A stretch of DNA of 64,000 bases from TA-20 sp035935115 (GTDB taxonomy: Archaea > Thermoproteota > Nitrososphaeria > Nitrososphaerales > Nitrosopumilaceae). The stretch spans positions 372,001 to 436,000 of the forward strand of contig DASYXK010000021.1 in assembly GCA_035935115.1 (NCBI GenBank), read 5' to 3'. Positions 36,437 through 45,617 of this stretch are shown piece by piece. A model generated the notes under the pieces. That model was not told where the DNA came from and made no database searches. It saw only the letters and a list, made by a program, of their open reading frames with translations. The stretch's first letter is position 1; each line of letters starts with the position of its first letter. Both the position numbers and the translations under genes were made by a program.

Positions 36437-36646
36437 ATGAAGTATTTTTGGTGGAGACTTGCAGATTATGCCGTAGGAGTTTTTGTTGGAGGGCTGGTAG
36501 TTTTTTTGGTGAACAGATTTCTTTGTCATGATTGCATAGGCCATTTTACACCAATTCTGATGCTAGCTATTTGGATTGTGTTAATACTATTTTGTAACTA
36601 TTTGTTTCAAGCATTTAGACCAAAGCAAGTAACTCTTGACAAATAA
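36437..36646 (+). CDS. small two-helix membrane protein (69 aa)
   Basis: Two transmembrane helices (YAVGVFVGGLVVFLVNRF and ILMLAIWIVLILFCNYLF) flank a short loop with CHDC, a potential metal-binding or disulfide motif. It ends with a basic tail. No family is recognised. It stands alone, with clear promoter space before it. Confidence 0.6.
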   Translation: MKYFWWRLADYAVGVFVGGLVVFLVNRFLCHDCIGHFTPILMLAIWIVLILFCNYLFQAFRPKQVTLDK

Positions 36647-36739
36647 CAGTATTTATTTTCAGAAAATCATGTTTATTCTAAAATTCATGATCAGTGTTAA
36701 GATCTGTAATGATAAATATACCTACACAAAATACACTAA

Positions 36740-37156
36740 TTGATGATAAAGTTCTTTCAGGAATTTTGTGATAAAGTAATAGCACTAGATCCATCAATTC
36801 GTTTTGCAGGAATAGCAGACGAGGATGGGAAGTTAGAGGCAACTTCAGAACGAAAAGATTTGCAAGCATTACTCACTCCGGAAGAGCGCGCACAATATGC
36901 AATAACTGCAGCAACACGCCAATACACCAGGCTAAGATGGGAATATCTCCTAGGCAGAATACTGTATGCAAGCTCTCACTATTCCAAAATAACGCGAGCC
37001 ACTATTCCAATTGCTGATGAAGCTAGTAGACTATCTTATGTTCTGTTGCTGTCTTTTGATGCAGATACTCCAAACTTCCATGAAACCATAACAAAAAAAG
37101 TAATTCCACTAGTACACAAAAACATGAGTACTTTTCTTGCCGAGTCACAAAAGTAG
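36740..37156 (+). CDS. DUF6659-like/Roadblock-like protein
   Basis: The ~138-residue sequence starts FFQEFCDKVIALDPSIRFAG, then IADEDGKLEATSERKDLQAL, and ends with a long strand-helix stretch (LSYVLLLSFDADTPN). The gene at 56472 has the same plan: a helix, IQSVAVISKNGKAVEK, an ERAEMLFMQRALE helix and VNEWILFVTSKDG. These look like a Roadblock/profilin-type fold with a sensor role. In Nitrososphaerota such proteins are abundant and uncharacterised. Confidence 0.6.
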   Translation: MMIKFFQEFCDKVIALDPSIRFAGIADEDGKLEATSERKDLQALLTPEERAQYAITAATRQYTRLRWEYLLGRILYASSHYSKITRATIPIADEASRLSYVLLLSFDADTPNFHETITKKVIPLVHKNMSTFLAESQK

Positions 37157-37220
37157 AATAAAAAAATAATTTTAGGATAATTTGTTGAAGGCTGTACAAA
37201 GCTACGTTTTGCGTTCTTTA

Positions 37221-38621
37221 TTATGGTGCACAGTTGTTTGTGCAAGAGTACCATGCGTCTAGGCTTGCTCCTACAGTCGCTGCCCTTGGCCTTACAGTGC
37301 TGTGATTATCTCCCCAGTATTGAAACACTACATCGTGATTCGAGACATGACACATGTTACAATCAGCCGGGTACACATAGTATGTAGCACTAGCATTTAG
37401 ACCTGAGAATGTGTATCCGTTCTCGTCGGCAAATCCTGTTTGAATGACTTTCCCTGATGAGTTATACAATCCAAAGTACATCGAAGCCCCCGGGCCCGTT
37501 CCCGCGCTGCACTTTGTGGCAAAACATGGATCCCAGTAAAAAGCCGGAATCCTGTGGGCTGATACTGTTATTCCTGCAGATTTGGCAGTTGTAGTTGCAG
37601 ATGCAGTGTTAGATGGTTGACTTGTTCCTATTGAATTGATTGCTGATACTCTGTATGTGTATGGAGTGCCAGCAGCAAGTCCTGTATTGGAATATGTTGT
37701 TGTAATAGAAGCTGTATTTGCTACAAGGGTAGACCATGTTGTTCCTGTGTTATTTGATCTTTCTATCTTGTATCCTGTTATGGCAGAGCCGCCGTTGTTT
37801 GCAGGTGCAGTCCAGGAAAGGTTGATCTGTGATGATGATGCAGCTGTTGCAGTAAGACCTGTTGGTGGTTGTGGTGCTGTAGCTGCACTAGGTGTAGTTG
37901 CAGATGCAGTGTTAGATGGTTGACTTGTTCCAGCCGAGTTTATAGCTGAGACTCGGTAAGTATAAGCTGTACTTGGAGATAGTCCTGTATCAGAATATGC
38001 TGTTGATTTACTTGCACTGTTGGATACAATGGGACTCCATGTAGTGCCAGCATCAGTTGATCTTTCTATCTTGTATCCAGTTATATCAGAGCCTCCGTTG
38101 TTTGCAGGTACAGTCCAGGAAAGGTTGATCTGTGATGATGATGCAGCTGTTGCAGTAAGACCTGTTGGTGGTTGTGGTGCTGTAGCTGCACTAGGTGTAG
38201 TTGCAGATGCAGTGTTAGATGGTTGACTTTGTACTGCACCATACACCGCGAATACTCTGTATGTGTATGTTGTACTGGCAGCAAGTCCTGTATCAGAATA
38301 TGTTGTTGATGTACTTAGAATGTTTGTTGGAATAGCGCTCCATGTAATGCCACCATCAGTTGATCTCTCAATTTTGTAACTACTTAGAAGACCCACGATA
38401 CCAGATGGTGCTGTCCAACTAAGGTCAATTTGAGAACTTGAAACTACTGTTGCAGTAAGACTAGAAGGAGGTTGAGATACTAGTGGAATTGGTGAAATCT
38501 GGGCGTTGACATATTGAGTGATTGATGATGTTAAGAGAGAGAAGATGACTACCGAACATATGACCAGATATGTTTTATTCAATGGTGATATGTTCTTATC
38601 AAAGGTTATAGCAATACACAT
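37221..38621 (-). CDS. exported protein with three fibronectin III domains (466 aa)
   Basis: After a signal sequence, three FN3 domains follow one another. Each starts with PP-x-GLTATAASSSQI-like sequence and ends with TYRVSAINSxGTSQPS-like sequence. Domains 2 and 3 are almost identical, also at DNA level (for example 37790-37920 and 38085-38215), so recent duplication is clear. A C-terminal cysteine-rich domain follows (DPCFATKCSAG, DCNMCHVS, YSCTNNCAP). It is probably a secreted or cell-surface binding protein. FN3 proteins of this type also occur at 5712 and 57725. Confidence 0.8.
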   Translation of the reverse strand: MCIAITFDKNISPLNKTYLVICSVVIFSLLTSSITQYVNAQISPIPLVSQPPSSLTATVVSSSQIDLSWTAPSGIVGLLSSYKIERSTDGGITWSAIPTNILSTSTTYSDTGLAASTTYTYRVFAVYGAVQSQPSNTASATTPSAATAPQPPTGLTATAASSSQINLSWTVPANNGGSDITGYKIERSTDAGTTWSPIVSNSASKSTAYSDTGLSPSTAYTYRVSAINSAGTSQPSNTASATTPSAATAPQPPTGLTATAASSSQINLSWTAPANNGGSAITGYKIERSNNTGTTWSTLVANTASITTTYSNTGLAAGTPYTYRVSAINSIGTSQPSNTASATTTAKSAGITVSAHRIPAFYWDPCFATKCSAGTGPGASMYFGLYNSSGKVIQTGFADENGYTFSGLNASATYYVYPADCNMCHVSNHDVVFQYWGDNHSTVRPRAATVGASLDAWYSCTNNCAP

Positions 38622-39372
38622 AGATTATTCTGTAATATCGATACAGACGAAAATTCGTCGGAATTAAGAATTCTTCAACAAATTATAACTTCCATATTAC
38701 GTAGTTAGCTTCAGTTTTTACATGTAAATGATAAGAAATTTTCACGAGTGAATTCTAAAACACTGATACGCTTTTTCGTAGCTGATTTTCATTTTATAAG
38801 CTAATGAACCTAAATGATTTTTTCTAGGAAAAAAACTAACAGAATGTAGTTTATGATGTCACATCCGGTCAGTTTGCGTAAACAATGTCCTTGGCGAAAA
38901 ACTAGTTAACTTGAACTGATGAATTCATAAACTGGTTAATTTTAGCTAAAAAATCTAGCTGACTGTAGTAGAAAAAATGTTTGAATATTTTTGAATTAAA
39001 TTTTTATTAGCTAACCAAAGTATGATCATTAATAGTTGTTTCTATTTGATCAAGAATCATAATGTCAGATTCTTCTAAAATTTGTGAAGGATTTATCATT
39101 AGAGATTCGGACAGGGATAGTTAGAGGTTGAAATTCTGACTGCACATTTTCGATTGATGGATTAATTGATTTTATATCCTAAACGATCAACCTACAGATA
39201 ATAGAATCTTAATTATTGATTGGTGCCTCTGAAATTACATGGGTGTAGTTACTTATGTTTGGAGGTATTGTCTTTAAAATTGGTATAGAACTTTTTGCCA
39301 TAGTGACGACCTATGCAAAACCTTCTGTAAGAATCTTGCATTAGACCTAAAAACGTTGGAGTACTAATTAAA
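38622..39372. other. AT-rich intergenic region before the peptide cluster
   Basis: No gene above 40 codons is supported in these ~750 bases. Very short frames exist at about 39062 (20 codons) and 39255-39344 (MFGGIVFKIGIELFAIVTTY, then AKPSVRILH), the latter hydrophobic. They might be extra peptides of the cluster, but nothing else supports them. Confidence 0.4.
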
Positions 39373-39519
39373 ATGAGAAAAATGGGTTTATGTATTCCTG
39401 GAATGACATGTCCCACAGCACCCCCACCTAGCAATGGTTGCCCAGCAGATGCTACCGATGCTAGCAATGAAGCCAGCCACGGTGGCGGCGCCAGCGGTGC
39501 AAGCAAGGACGCTTCCTAG
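39373..39519 (+). CDS. candidate RiPP precursor peptide (48 aa)
   Basis: The frame encodes MRKMGLCIPGMTCPTAPPPS, then NGCPADATDASNEASHGG and GASGASKDAS. Three cysteines (7, 13 and 23) and a Pro-rich stretch are followed by a C-terminal half made of Ala, Ser, Gly, Asp and Asn. The composition is unlike any housekeeping protein, the codons are notably GC-rich, and the gene stands directly before a kinase-RRE gene and an exporter. A terminator-like hairpin follows the stop. There is no classical double-Gly leader, so the leader/core boundary is unclear. Confidence 0.6.
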   Translation: MRKMGLCIPGMTCPTAPPPSNGCPADATDASNEASHGGGASGASKDAS

Positions 39520-39560
39520 GACGAGTTTACAATGTTAAACTTGTCCACCCCCCTTTTTTT
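39519..39560 (+). terminator. terminator-like hairpin between peptide gene and kinase gene
   Basis: GGACGAGTTTA (39519-39529) pairs with TAAACTTGTCC (39536-39546), 11 bp with one G-U in RNA and a 6-nt loop. A C-run and seven T's follow (39548-39560). This resembles a partial terminator that would give more peptide mRNA than downstream mRNA. The left arm begins in the stop codon. Confidence 0.65.
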
Positions 39561-39569
39561 GGTGAGAGA

Positions 39570-40436
39570 ATGTCGTGGTTGATCGAAATCTTGGGTCCTC
39601 AGCACTCGGGAAAGACCTCGATTGCAGATCTGACCGCACTAATACTTGAAGAAAATGGAACTAAATGCCTCAGGGTAGAGGAGGATGGCTTACTCGATAC
39701 TTTTTTCCCGGCTTACTTTAAGCTGAGAGCGGCCAGACAAAGGGAGAAGGTTAATGATCTTTTAAAGGCCAGGCGTCCACTCTTAGCCGATGTCTCCTTA
39801 AGCATAATTCGAAAAGGCCTAGATGCAGGATACACGGTAATCCATGATCATATAACGACGCGTACATTTAGACAAGATGCTGGTAAGGAAATTGCTAAAC
39901 AGGCTAATGCCTGCTATCTCAGTGTTTTTGTAACTGCCCCGCTAGATGTACTTCAGGAACGCTGGAAACATAGAGAGATAGATGAGCAGAAAATAAAGGA
40001 GATGGAGGAGACTTACCCACGTCTTCAAGCTTTGAGAGAGAAATATCACTTCACTTTGATAATTGATACCGTTGAAACTTCTATGGAGGAAGCGGCTAAG
40101 CGCATTATTTCGAGAATTTATCCTCACATGAATGTCAACGTCCTCGAATCTGCAACGATCAAACATGAACAGAGAATGACCGGAAAACCTGCAAATTCTG
40201 AGGACCAAAGGCCTCTTGCAAGATTGGAAAATGTTCAGCTACTAAGAATGAAGGACACCTTGATAATGATCCACAGACACAAAAGATTCATCATCGAGGA
40301 AACTTATTTCAAAATACTACAATTGCTTGACGGTAAGAACACCGTGGAACATATAGCGGAGAGAGCAGGAGCGGACCTAACTAAAGTGCAAGGATTCGTC
40401 CGATTTCTTTGTAAAGAAAAGATGATAGTGATGTAA
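39570..40436 (+). CDS. P-loop kinase fused to a PqqD/RRE-like domain
   Basis: Residues 1-200 form a P-loop kinase of the adenylylsulfate-kinase/thymidylate-kinase type: Walker A is GPQHSGKTS at 9-17, and a lid region includes RWKHREIDEQKIKEME. Residues ~225-288 match a PqqD-like RiPP recognition element: MIHRHKRFIIEETYFKIL, LLDGKNTVEHIAERAGADL, then FVRFLCKEKMIV. RREs bind leader peptides. The gene starts behind a GGTGAG ribosome site and leads an operon with two ABC genes. The kinase may phosphorylate a peptide Ser or act as an activating enzyme, which is inference. Confidence 0.75.
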   Translation: MSWLIEILGPQHSGKTSIADLTALILEENGTKCLRVEEDGLLDTFFPAYFKLRAARQREKVNDLLKARRPLLADVSLSIIRKGLDAGYTVIHDHITTRTFRQDAGKEIAKQANACYLSVFVTAPLDVLQERWKHREIDEQKIKEMEETYPRLQALREKYHFTLIIDTVETSMEEAAKRIISRIYPHMNVNVLESATIKHEQRMTGKPANSEDQRPLARLENVQLLRMKDTLIMIHRHKRFIIEETYFKILQLLDGKNTVEHIAERAGADLTKVQGFVRFLCKEKMIVM

Positions 40437-40439
40437 TTC

Positions 40440-41234
40440 ATGAAATTCTCTATAGAGACAATTGACCTCACCAAGGTGTTTACAGTAAGAAAGGATGATT
40501 CGGGGTCATTTGTCCGACGTTTCCGGAGGGGGGGCACTGAGTCTATTGTAGCAGTAGACAATGTCAACCTCAAAATTAGAGAGGGAGAGATTTTTGGTTT
40601 ATTGGGACCAAATGGATCGGGAAAAACGTCCATCACAAGAATGCTTTGTACAGTCTTAACACCAACAAGCGGAACAGCACTGGTAAACGGTTTCGATGTA
40701 CGAGAAGACGATCTTGAAGTGCGCAAGCAAATCGGGGTCATGATAAGCTCTGGGCGAAAGGGGCTTAGTCAACGTTTAAGCGCATGGAATAACTTGGAGT
40801 TTTATGGAGCTCTCTACGGTTTACCCCGAGATAAGAGAGTAGAAAGAATCAAGTTCCTCCTAGATTTTTTTAGAATAAAGGAACGAGCACATGATCAGGT
40901 GCAGAGATTTTCTACTGGAATGCAAAGACGACTAAGCTTGTGCAAGGTGTTGCTTCCTGACTCTCCAATTTTATTGTTGGATGAGCCGACGTTGGGACTT
41001 GATGTTGAGACAACGTGGAAGATAGGAGAGCTATTGAAGAAAATAAATAAAGAACAGAAGAAAACAATTTTGCTTACGACACATCATCTCAGTGAGGCGG
41101 AGAAGCTCTGCGATAGAGTAGCAATAATAAACAAAGGAAAAGTCTTGACTTGCGCCTCACCGCAAATTTTGAAGGATAAGACAAGTGAGCAGAGCCTTGA
41201 AAATGCCTACATGAGTATTGTTAAGAGTGGATGA
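40440..41234 (+). CDS. ABC transporter ATP-binding protein (ABC-2/DrrA type)
   Basis: The ATPase has Walker A GPNGSGKTS, a degenerate signature RFSTGMQRRLSLCK in place of LSGGQ, Walker B ILLLDEPTLGLDVET, and the switch His in LLTTHHLSEAEK. It is 264 residues and starts 3 bases after the kinase stop. The next gene is its membrane partner with a 4-base overlap. It powers export of the modified peptide, as inferred from the operon. Confidence 0.92.
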   Translation: MKFSIETIDLTKVFTVRKDDSGSFVRRFRRGGTESIVAVDNVNLKIREGEIFGLLGPNGSGKTSITRMLCTVLTPTSGTALVNGFDVREDDLEVRKQIGVMISSGRKGLSQRLSAWNNLEFYGALYGLPRDKRVERIKFLLDFFRIKERAHDQVQRFSTGMQRRLSLCKVLLPDSPILLLDEPTLGLDVETTWKIGELLKKINKEQKKTILLTTHHLSEAEKLCDRVAIINKGKVLTCASPQILKDKTSEQSLENAYMSIVKSG

Positions 41235-42244
41235 AGTACATGTTTTCCACACTGATCACAGAGCTTGGAGCACTTACGGCCTTCATCAAAAAGGATGTAC
41301 GCTCGCGAGTGATATACAAGATAAATCTATCCCTTAACTTTCTTAACACTTTGGTAGCTGCTTTGACATGGTCTTTGCTGGGTCAAAATGCTCAGTTAGG
41401 CTCCGCGCTTGCTCCTTATGGTGGAAGTTTTATCAGCTATCTACTAGTCGGCATGGCCTTTAACGAGTATATGATGGAAAGCCTCAAGGCAGTACAAAAA
41501 TCCATCAATCCGTCGGAGTTGGAGGAAATTCTAGCTTATCCAGTTAGGCTTAGGGTGTTTATCTTTGGGAATGTATTGTGGGGCTATACGTTTCACACCA
41601 TTAATGTTTTGATCTATTTTTCTCTTGGAATTCTAGTGTTCGGGGTGACTTTTAATGCTGTAGATCCTGTTGGAGCAATTATCACACTAGTTCTTGGAAT
41701 TGCAGTCATGTTCAGCTTCAGTTTGTTGGCTTCCGGGATCCTAATAGTTTTGAAGCAGGGTGATATAGTTCAATGGTTAATTGGTGCATTGTCAATGCTT
41801 TTTGCAGGTGTATACTTCCCTATCAAACTCCTGCCATCTCAACTCCAGACTATATCATGGATACTGCCTCAAACCTATTTTTTTGAGTTGATGCGACTTG
41901 CGTTAAAGGGGCATCAACTGATAAAGCTCCAAATGAACACAATTACATTAGACAACGCTATGTTACTCGCTTTTGGGTTTGCAGCAATCATTTTGTTGCT
42001 TCTTTTTGGCGCAGCAGTTTCATCGTCAATGGGAAGAAAAAGAAACAATAAATTTTTTATGTCAGGCGTGCTGGTTGCCACGATTTTCGCAACACTTCTA
42101 CTTACTGGAATAGTATCGGTCTCAGTTCATCCATTATTGCTCAGTCTTGCTGTGTATGCACTTGCTATGCTACCCATTGGATATATCGTGTTCAAGAAAG
42201 GACTAGCTGTGAGTAAAAAACGTGGTACCTTATCTCACGAATAA
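41231..42244 (+). CDS. ABC-2 type transporter permease
   Basis: The 337-residue protein has about eight hydrophobic segments, more than the six usual for ABC-2 permeases. The core includes FISYLLVGMAFNEYMM, then LEEILAYPVRLRVFIFGNVL and IISWILPQTYFFELMRLALK-like segments typical of DrrB/ABC-2 proteins. The two extra C-terminal helices have the pattern of a fused domain. The start overlaps the ATPase stop (ATGA). The system is an exporter, probably for the cluster product or for self-protection. Confidence 0.88.
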   Translation: MKYMFSTLITELGALTAFIKKDVRSRVIYKINLSLNFLNTLVAALTWSLLGQNAQLGSALAPYGGSFISYLLVGMAFNEYMMESLKAVQKSINPSELEEILAYPVRLRVFIFGNVLWGYTFHTINVLIYFSLGILVFGVTFNAVDPVGAIITLVLGIAVMFSFSLLASGILIVLKQGDIVQWLIGALSMLFAGVYFPIKLLPSQLQTISWILPQTYFFELMRLALKGHQLIKLQMNTITLDNAMLLAFGFAAIILLLLFGAAVSSSMGRKRNNKFFMSGVLVATIFATLLLTGIVSVSVHPLLLSLAVYALAMLPIGYIVFKKGLAVSKKRGTLSHE

Positions 42245-42360
42245 AATGACGCTCCTTAAACTAGCCGCATAGTTCTTCGAGGACAGGTTTTAAGCCATGT
42301 GGAAATGAATGAGGTGATGTCGATACTCCAAGTCGCTGCTCCCTAACTCTAACAAAGTCC

Positions 42361-44421
42361 TTAACGAGCTATAGTCAGATTCTTAACTATGTTTAGCTGC
42401 TTTATCTCGTCAGGTCCATTAGAAGGGTAGCTTATCAGAATTCTATCGCCAGATTTGATGACATATTTGTTATACATATTGTTCTGAGCACCATTCACAA
42501 AGAACTTTAGAGCATGCTTACTATCATTGCAATACTTTGTTCCATCATCCATAATGAAACAATCGCTTGTGAATTTAATGCCTATAGTTTCAAAGAGTAA
42601 GCCCAAGTCAACGCCTTTTGCGTGTCTATGCACTGTGGTTCCATCACCGTTTTCAAAGTGTATGTATCTACTCTTTAGCTGGTATTTTGGTTGCGAGAAA
42701 TCGATAGCCTTACCATTTATGAAGACCTTCAGTGCTGCATGTTCATGTGTAGAGTCAAATGGTGCAGTAGCAGTACCAGTTGTATTTTGCGAAGAATCTT
42801 TTTGTGCCGCTTCTACAGATTTTGTTTTTAATTGGTCCAACAAGCTCAAGGATTTCATAACCGAACTGAGTTCTGTGTTAGCATTTGTTTCCAGCAAATT
42901 CATTCTTAGCGTGTATTGATCATTTTTAAAATTTAGATTCACAATGATGCCAGTATGTTTGTCAATTACTAAAGATGAATTACCTAAACTATGTGTAATG
43001 TTAATTTTGTATACGGGAAGGGTCATGTTATCGATCTTCATTATGTCCTCCATTACCTTATTTTCTTTACCTTGTTTTATTTCTTCAAATTTACTTTTGC
43101 CCAACCAGAGGGCATCTCCTAGTATGTTTCCACCATCTGCTAGCAATGAATTGACAAGTTCATTATGTCCACCTGGAGCGTTATCAGGAATATTCACCCA
43201 TAACAATTCTGATTTCGCATGTCCATTTGTATCATTTATTGTGTACTTGAATTTCCAATCCATTGGATCGACTTTGTCCGTATTAAATTGATATTCTGTA
43301 CGATACAGGAGATAAATGCCACTTGCTAACCAATCAGTGTGCGGATAACTGTTCTTGTATTTTATTTTCGATGGGTCCTTGGACAGGTCAACTGGCGCAT
43401 TTTTTGGAACCTGTACTGGATGCAGTGAAGGTTTTATCGCAGATCTTTCTATTACATAGACCGTATTAGTGAGCTGATCGGTTACGTATGCCTTGTCGGT
43501 CTTACTGTTAACAGCTAGCTCATATGGTTGTTGCACTGTTAGCGTATTCACTTTATTTGTAAAACCATCTATAACGGATAATGTATTAGAGCTTAGATTG
43601 GTTACGTATATGGTATTATTAGTCGGGTTGACAGCTATCCTAAGCGGACTTTTTCCTACATTTATTGTATTAGCTAAGATATCTTTCGAGCCATCTATAA
43701 CTGATAACGTATTAGATCCTTGATTGGTCACGTATATCATATTGGTATCAGCATTCACTGCTACGCCGCGCGGGATAGTACCCACATCGATCTTATGTAA
43801 CACTTTATCGAAGGATCCATCTATGACATAGAGGCTATTGGTATCCTCGCTTGTCACATATACCTTGTTCTTGTGATCATTAACAGCTACGCCGCAAGGT
43901 TGAGAAATGTCAAGTATGGTTAGCACATTATTTGTTAAACCGTCTATGACATAGAGCTTATTTGCAATGTCGCTTGTCACGTATACTTTATTGGTTTTTG
44001 AGTTAACAGCTATCTCGTACGGATGTATTACATCGATCGTGCCTTTTATCAATTTTGTAGAAGAGTCTATAACATAGAGCATGTTGGAATTCTCGCTGGT
44101 CACGTATATTACATCTGTATCTGGATTGACAGCTATGCCGCAAGGAATGCTGCCCGCAGGGAAACTGGTTATCATACTGTTTGTCGTGCCGTTTATTGCA
44201 GAGATCCTACTAGCTATAGGATTGGTCACGTATATTATATCGGAATATGGATTAACTGCTATTGCGCAGGTGCCTTCACTGATCTTGATTGTGTCACTTA
44301 TGGCATAATTAGATGCCAATTGCGCATATGACTTGACAGCTGACCCTACTGTTATACTTGCTGCTGATACCATTATGAGAAGGACTAGAATCGATACCTC
44401 AGATATGATTCTTTTATCCAT
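42361..44421 (-). CDS. exported YVTN beta-propeller protein (686 aa)
   Basis: A signal anchor (residues ~5-35) is followed by seven YVTN-type repeats of about 42 residues, each like VAVNxxTNxIYVTN and SNTLSVIDG, which form a seven-bladed propeller. The C-terminal ~340 residues hold a separate extracellular part with one Cys pair (SDCFIMDDGTKYCND). YVTN propellers occur on archaeal surfaces and bind proteins or carbohydrates. Whether it relates to the adjacent peptide cluster is unknown. Its 3' end faces the exporter gene, 116 bases away. Confidence 0.85.
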   Translation of the reverse strand: MDKRIISEVSILVLLIMVSAASITVGSAVKSYAQLASNYAISDTIKISEGTCAIAVNPYSDIIYVTNPIASRISAINGTTNSMITSFPAGSIPCGIAVNPDTDVIYVTSENSNMLYVIDSSTKLIKGTIDVIHPYEIAVNSKTNKVYVTSDIANKLYVIDGLTNNVLTILDISQPCGVAVNDHKNKVYVTSEDTNSLYVIDGSFDKVLHKIDVGTIPRGVAVNADTNMIYVTNQGSNTLSVIDGSKDILANTINVGKSPLRIAVNPTNNTIYVTNLSSNTLSVIDGFTNKVNTLTVQQPYELAVNSKTDKAYVTDQLTNTVYVIERSAIKPSLHPVQVPKNAPVDLSKDPSKIKYKNSYPHTDWLASGIYLLYRTEYQFNTDKVDPMDWKFKYTINDTNGHAKSELLWVNIPDNAPGGHNELVNSLLADGGNILGDALWLGKSKFEEIKQGKENKVMEDIMKIDNMTLPVYKINITHSLGNSSLVIDKHTGIIVNLNFKNDQYTLRMNLLETNANTELSSVMKSLSLLDQLKTKSVEAAQKDSSQNTTGTATAPFDSTHEHAALKVFINGKAIDFSQPKYQLKSRYIHFENGDGTTVHRHAKGVDLGLLFETIGIKFTSDCFIMDDGTKYCNDSKHALKFFVNGAQNNMYNKYVIKSGDRILISYPSNGPDEIKQLNIVKNLTIAR

Positions 44422-44855
44422 CAGTTAGTAATAATTTGTATTTGTCATATGAATTCCCATAAAATCTTCTATAACATAATCTCATTTCTTAGATATGTTT
44501 TGACTGCACCAGCTAGAGATTTATTGTTTTTGGCGGTTTTCCTTGATTATGCAGATAACTAATAAAATCACTGAATATCCTGTATACATCTTGTTTTCCA
44601 TCTTTAATGGAAGATACAAGATAATTGATAGTTAATTGACAGTTTTGCTCTACAAATTTTTTGAAATGGTTTAAACCAACTTTCTATGTGTTAACTGTAT
44701 TTGGACAGAAATTATGAATATGGAACTCGTATGAAGAAAAAAGAGTATATCATTTTTTGAATTGATAATAGACTGAAGAATTAGCTAAAATGGTCTTAAA
44801 CACACCTATTAACCACTAGAATCCAAAGGGTATGTTTTAGATATCAATTAAAAAT
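44422..44855. other. intergenic region without visible features
   Basis: These 434 bases are AT-rich with no frame that looks coding and no repeat-family member. They separate two minus-strand exported-protein genes and may hold the promoter of the propeller gene at their left end. Confidence 0.5.
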
Positions 44856-45278
44856 CTAAGTTACAGTAATCACCATGTTTAATGGTGGAGACAATGCGTC
44901 TGGATTGTTTATGCCTGCCCACACAAATATTTGTGCAGTATAAATTCCTGGTAATACAGGTATCCATGATTGGGAAGGATTCAAAGATTGACCAGAATCT
45001 AACGAACCTGTGAGCCACGATAACGACACTACTACCCCATCTTGATTTTGGATTTGTACCAAATATGCAAAAGGTTGAGTCCTGTCCTGATTGTTTGTTA
45101 CATCAGATGTTATCTGAACTTGTTTGTTTACTTTGGTTTCCCAAGATATATTTTTCAGAGTGGCAGAAGCATCTCCTTGAATAGCAAAAGCATCATGTAT
45201 TACTGGTACCAAGAGAACTGTAAATACTGATATGGTAATCAAAAATACCATTGATTTCATTTGATCATACCATGACAA
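44856..45278 (-). CDS. exported protein, paralog of the gene at 13950
   Basis: A signal peptide (VFLITISVFTVLLVPVIHDA) precedes a single domain with TSDVTNNQDRTQPFAYLVQI and NPSQSWIPVLPGIYTAQIFV. The domain matches that of the protein at 13950 in order and spacing, but lacks the two cysteines of DWSCLDNC. It is likely secreted or lipid-free surface material. The role is unknown. Confidence 0.7.
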   Translation of the reverse strand: MSWYDQMKSMVFLITISVFTVLLVPVIHDAFAIQGDASATLKNISWETKVNKQVQITSDVTNNQDRTQPFAYLVQIQNQDGVVVSLSWLTGSLDSGQSLNPSQSWIPVLPGIYTAQIFVWAGINNPDALSPPLNMVITVT

Positions 45279-45315
45279 TGTGTCACTTTTTAGGGTTTTG
45301 AAAATTCTAGAAATT

Positions 45316-45513
45316 TTATGTTATTATCTGAATTAATTTTTTCCTAGATTTTTCCTCGGATGTAATTTTCACCTGAGACTGCGACACATTGAAGTGTTTT
45401 GAAAGTTTCTTGATCAATTCCTTGTTAGCCTCACCTTTTTGTGGTTTTGATTTTATTCCTATACATATCAACTTCTGTAAAGTTGTAGGAGGTTGGTATG
45501 AAAAAATTGACAC
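45316..45513 (-). CDS. DUF167/YggU family protein (possibly 5'-truncated)
   Basis: The core is DUF167: CIGIKSKPQKGEANKELIKK, then HFNVSQSQVKITSEEKSRKK. Family members have about 25-30 more N-terminal residues with strand structure. Here upstream codons in other frames hint at this part (for example IKFSLCIKN), separated by stops. The present ORF starts with a non-typical MSIFSYQPPTTL. It may be a decayed gene or have a late start. Confidence 0.6.
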   Translation of the reverse strand: MSIFSYQPPTTLQKLICIGIKSKPQKGEANKELIKKLSKHFNVSQSQVKITSEEKSRKKLIQIIT

Positions 45514-45617
45514 TGGTAAGTTTCAGAGGGTGGATGTCATCATATCAAAAAATGATTTTTTATGCACAAACTAAACTTAATCCTTATAGAAGAAGCGGAG
45601 AATGATCATAACAGTAG

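Noticed and set aside
37636..38226. Plus-strand frames with repeated sequence opposite the FN3 gene
   Set aside because: They are reverse-strand readings of duplicated FN3 coding DNA and repeat only because the FN3 units repeat.
39255..39344. Second peptide gene (29 codons) before the RiPP-like cluster
   Set aside because: It is hydrophobic with a plausible start, but there is no ribosome site, repeat or composition match to the 48-residue peptide.
39249..39506. Minus-strand 85-codon frame opposite the precursor peptide gene
   Set aside because: It is a GC-rich shadow frame. The plus-strand frame has better context, with start, stop hairpin and operon.
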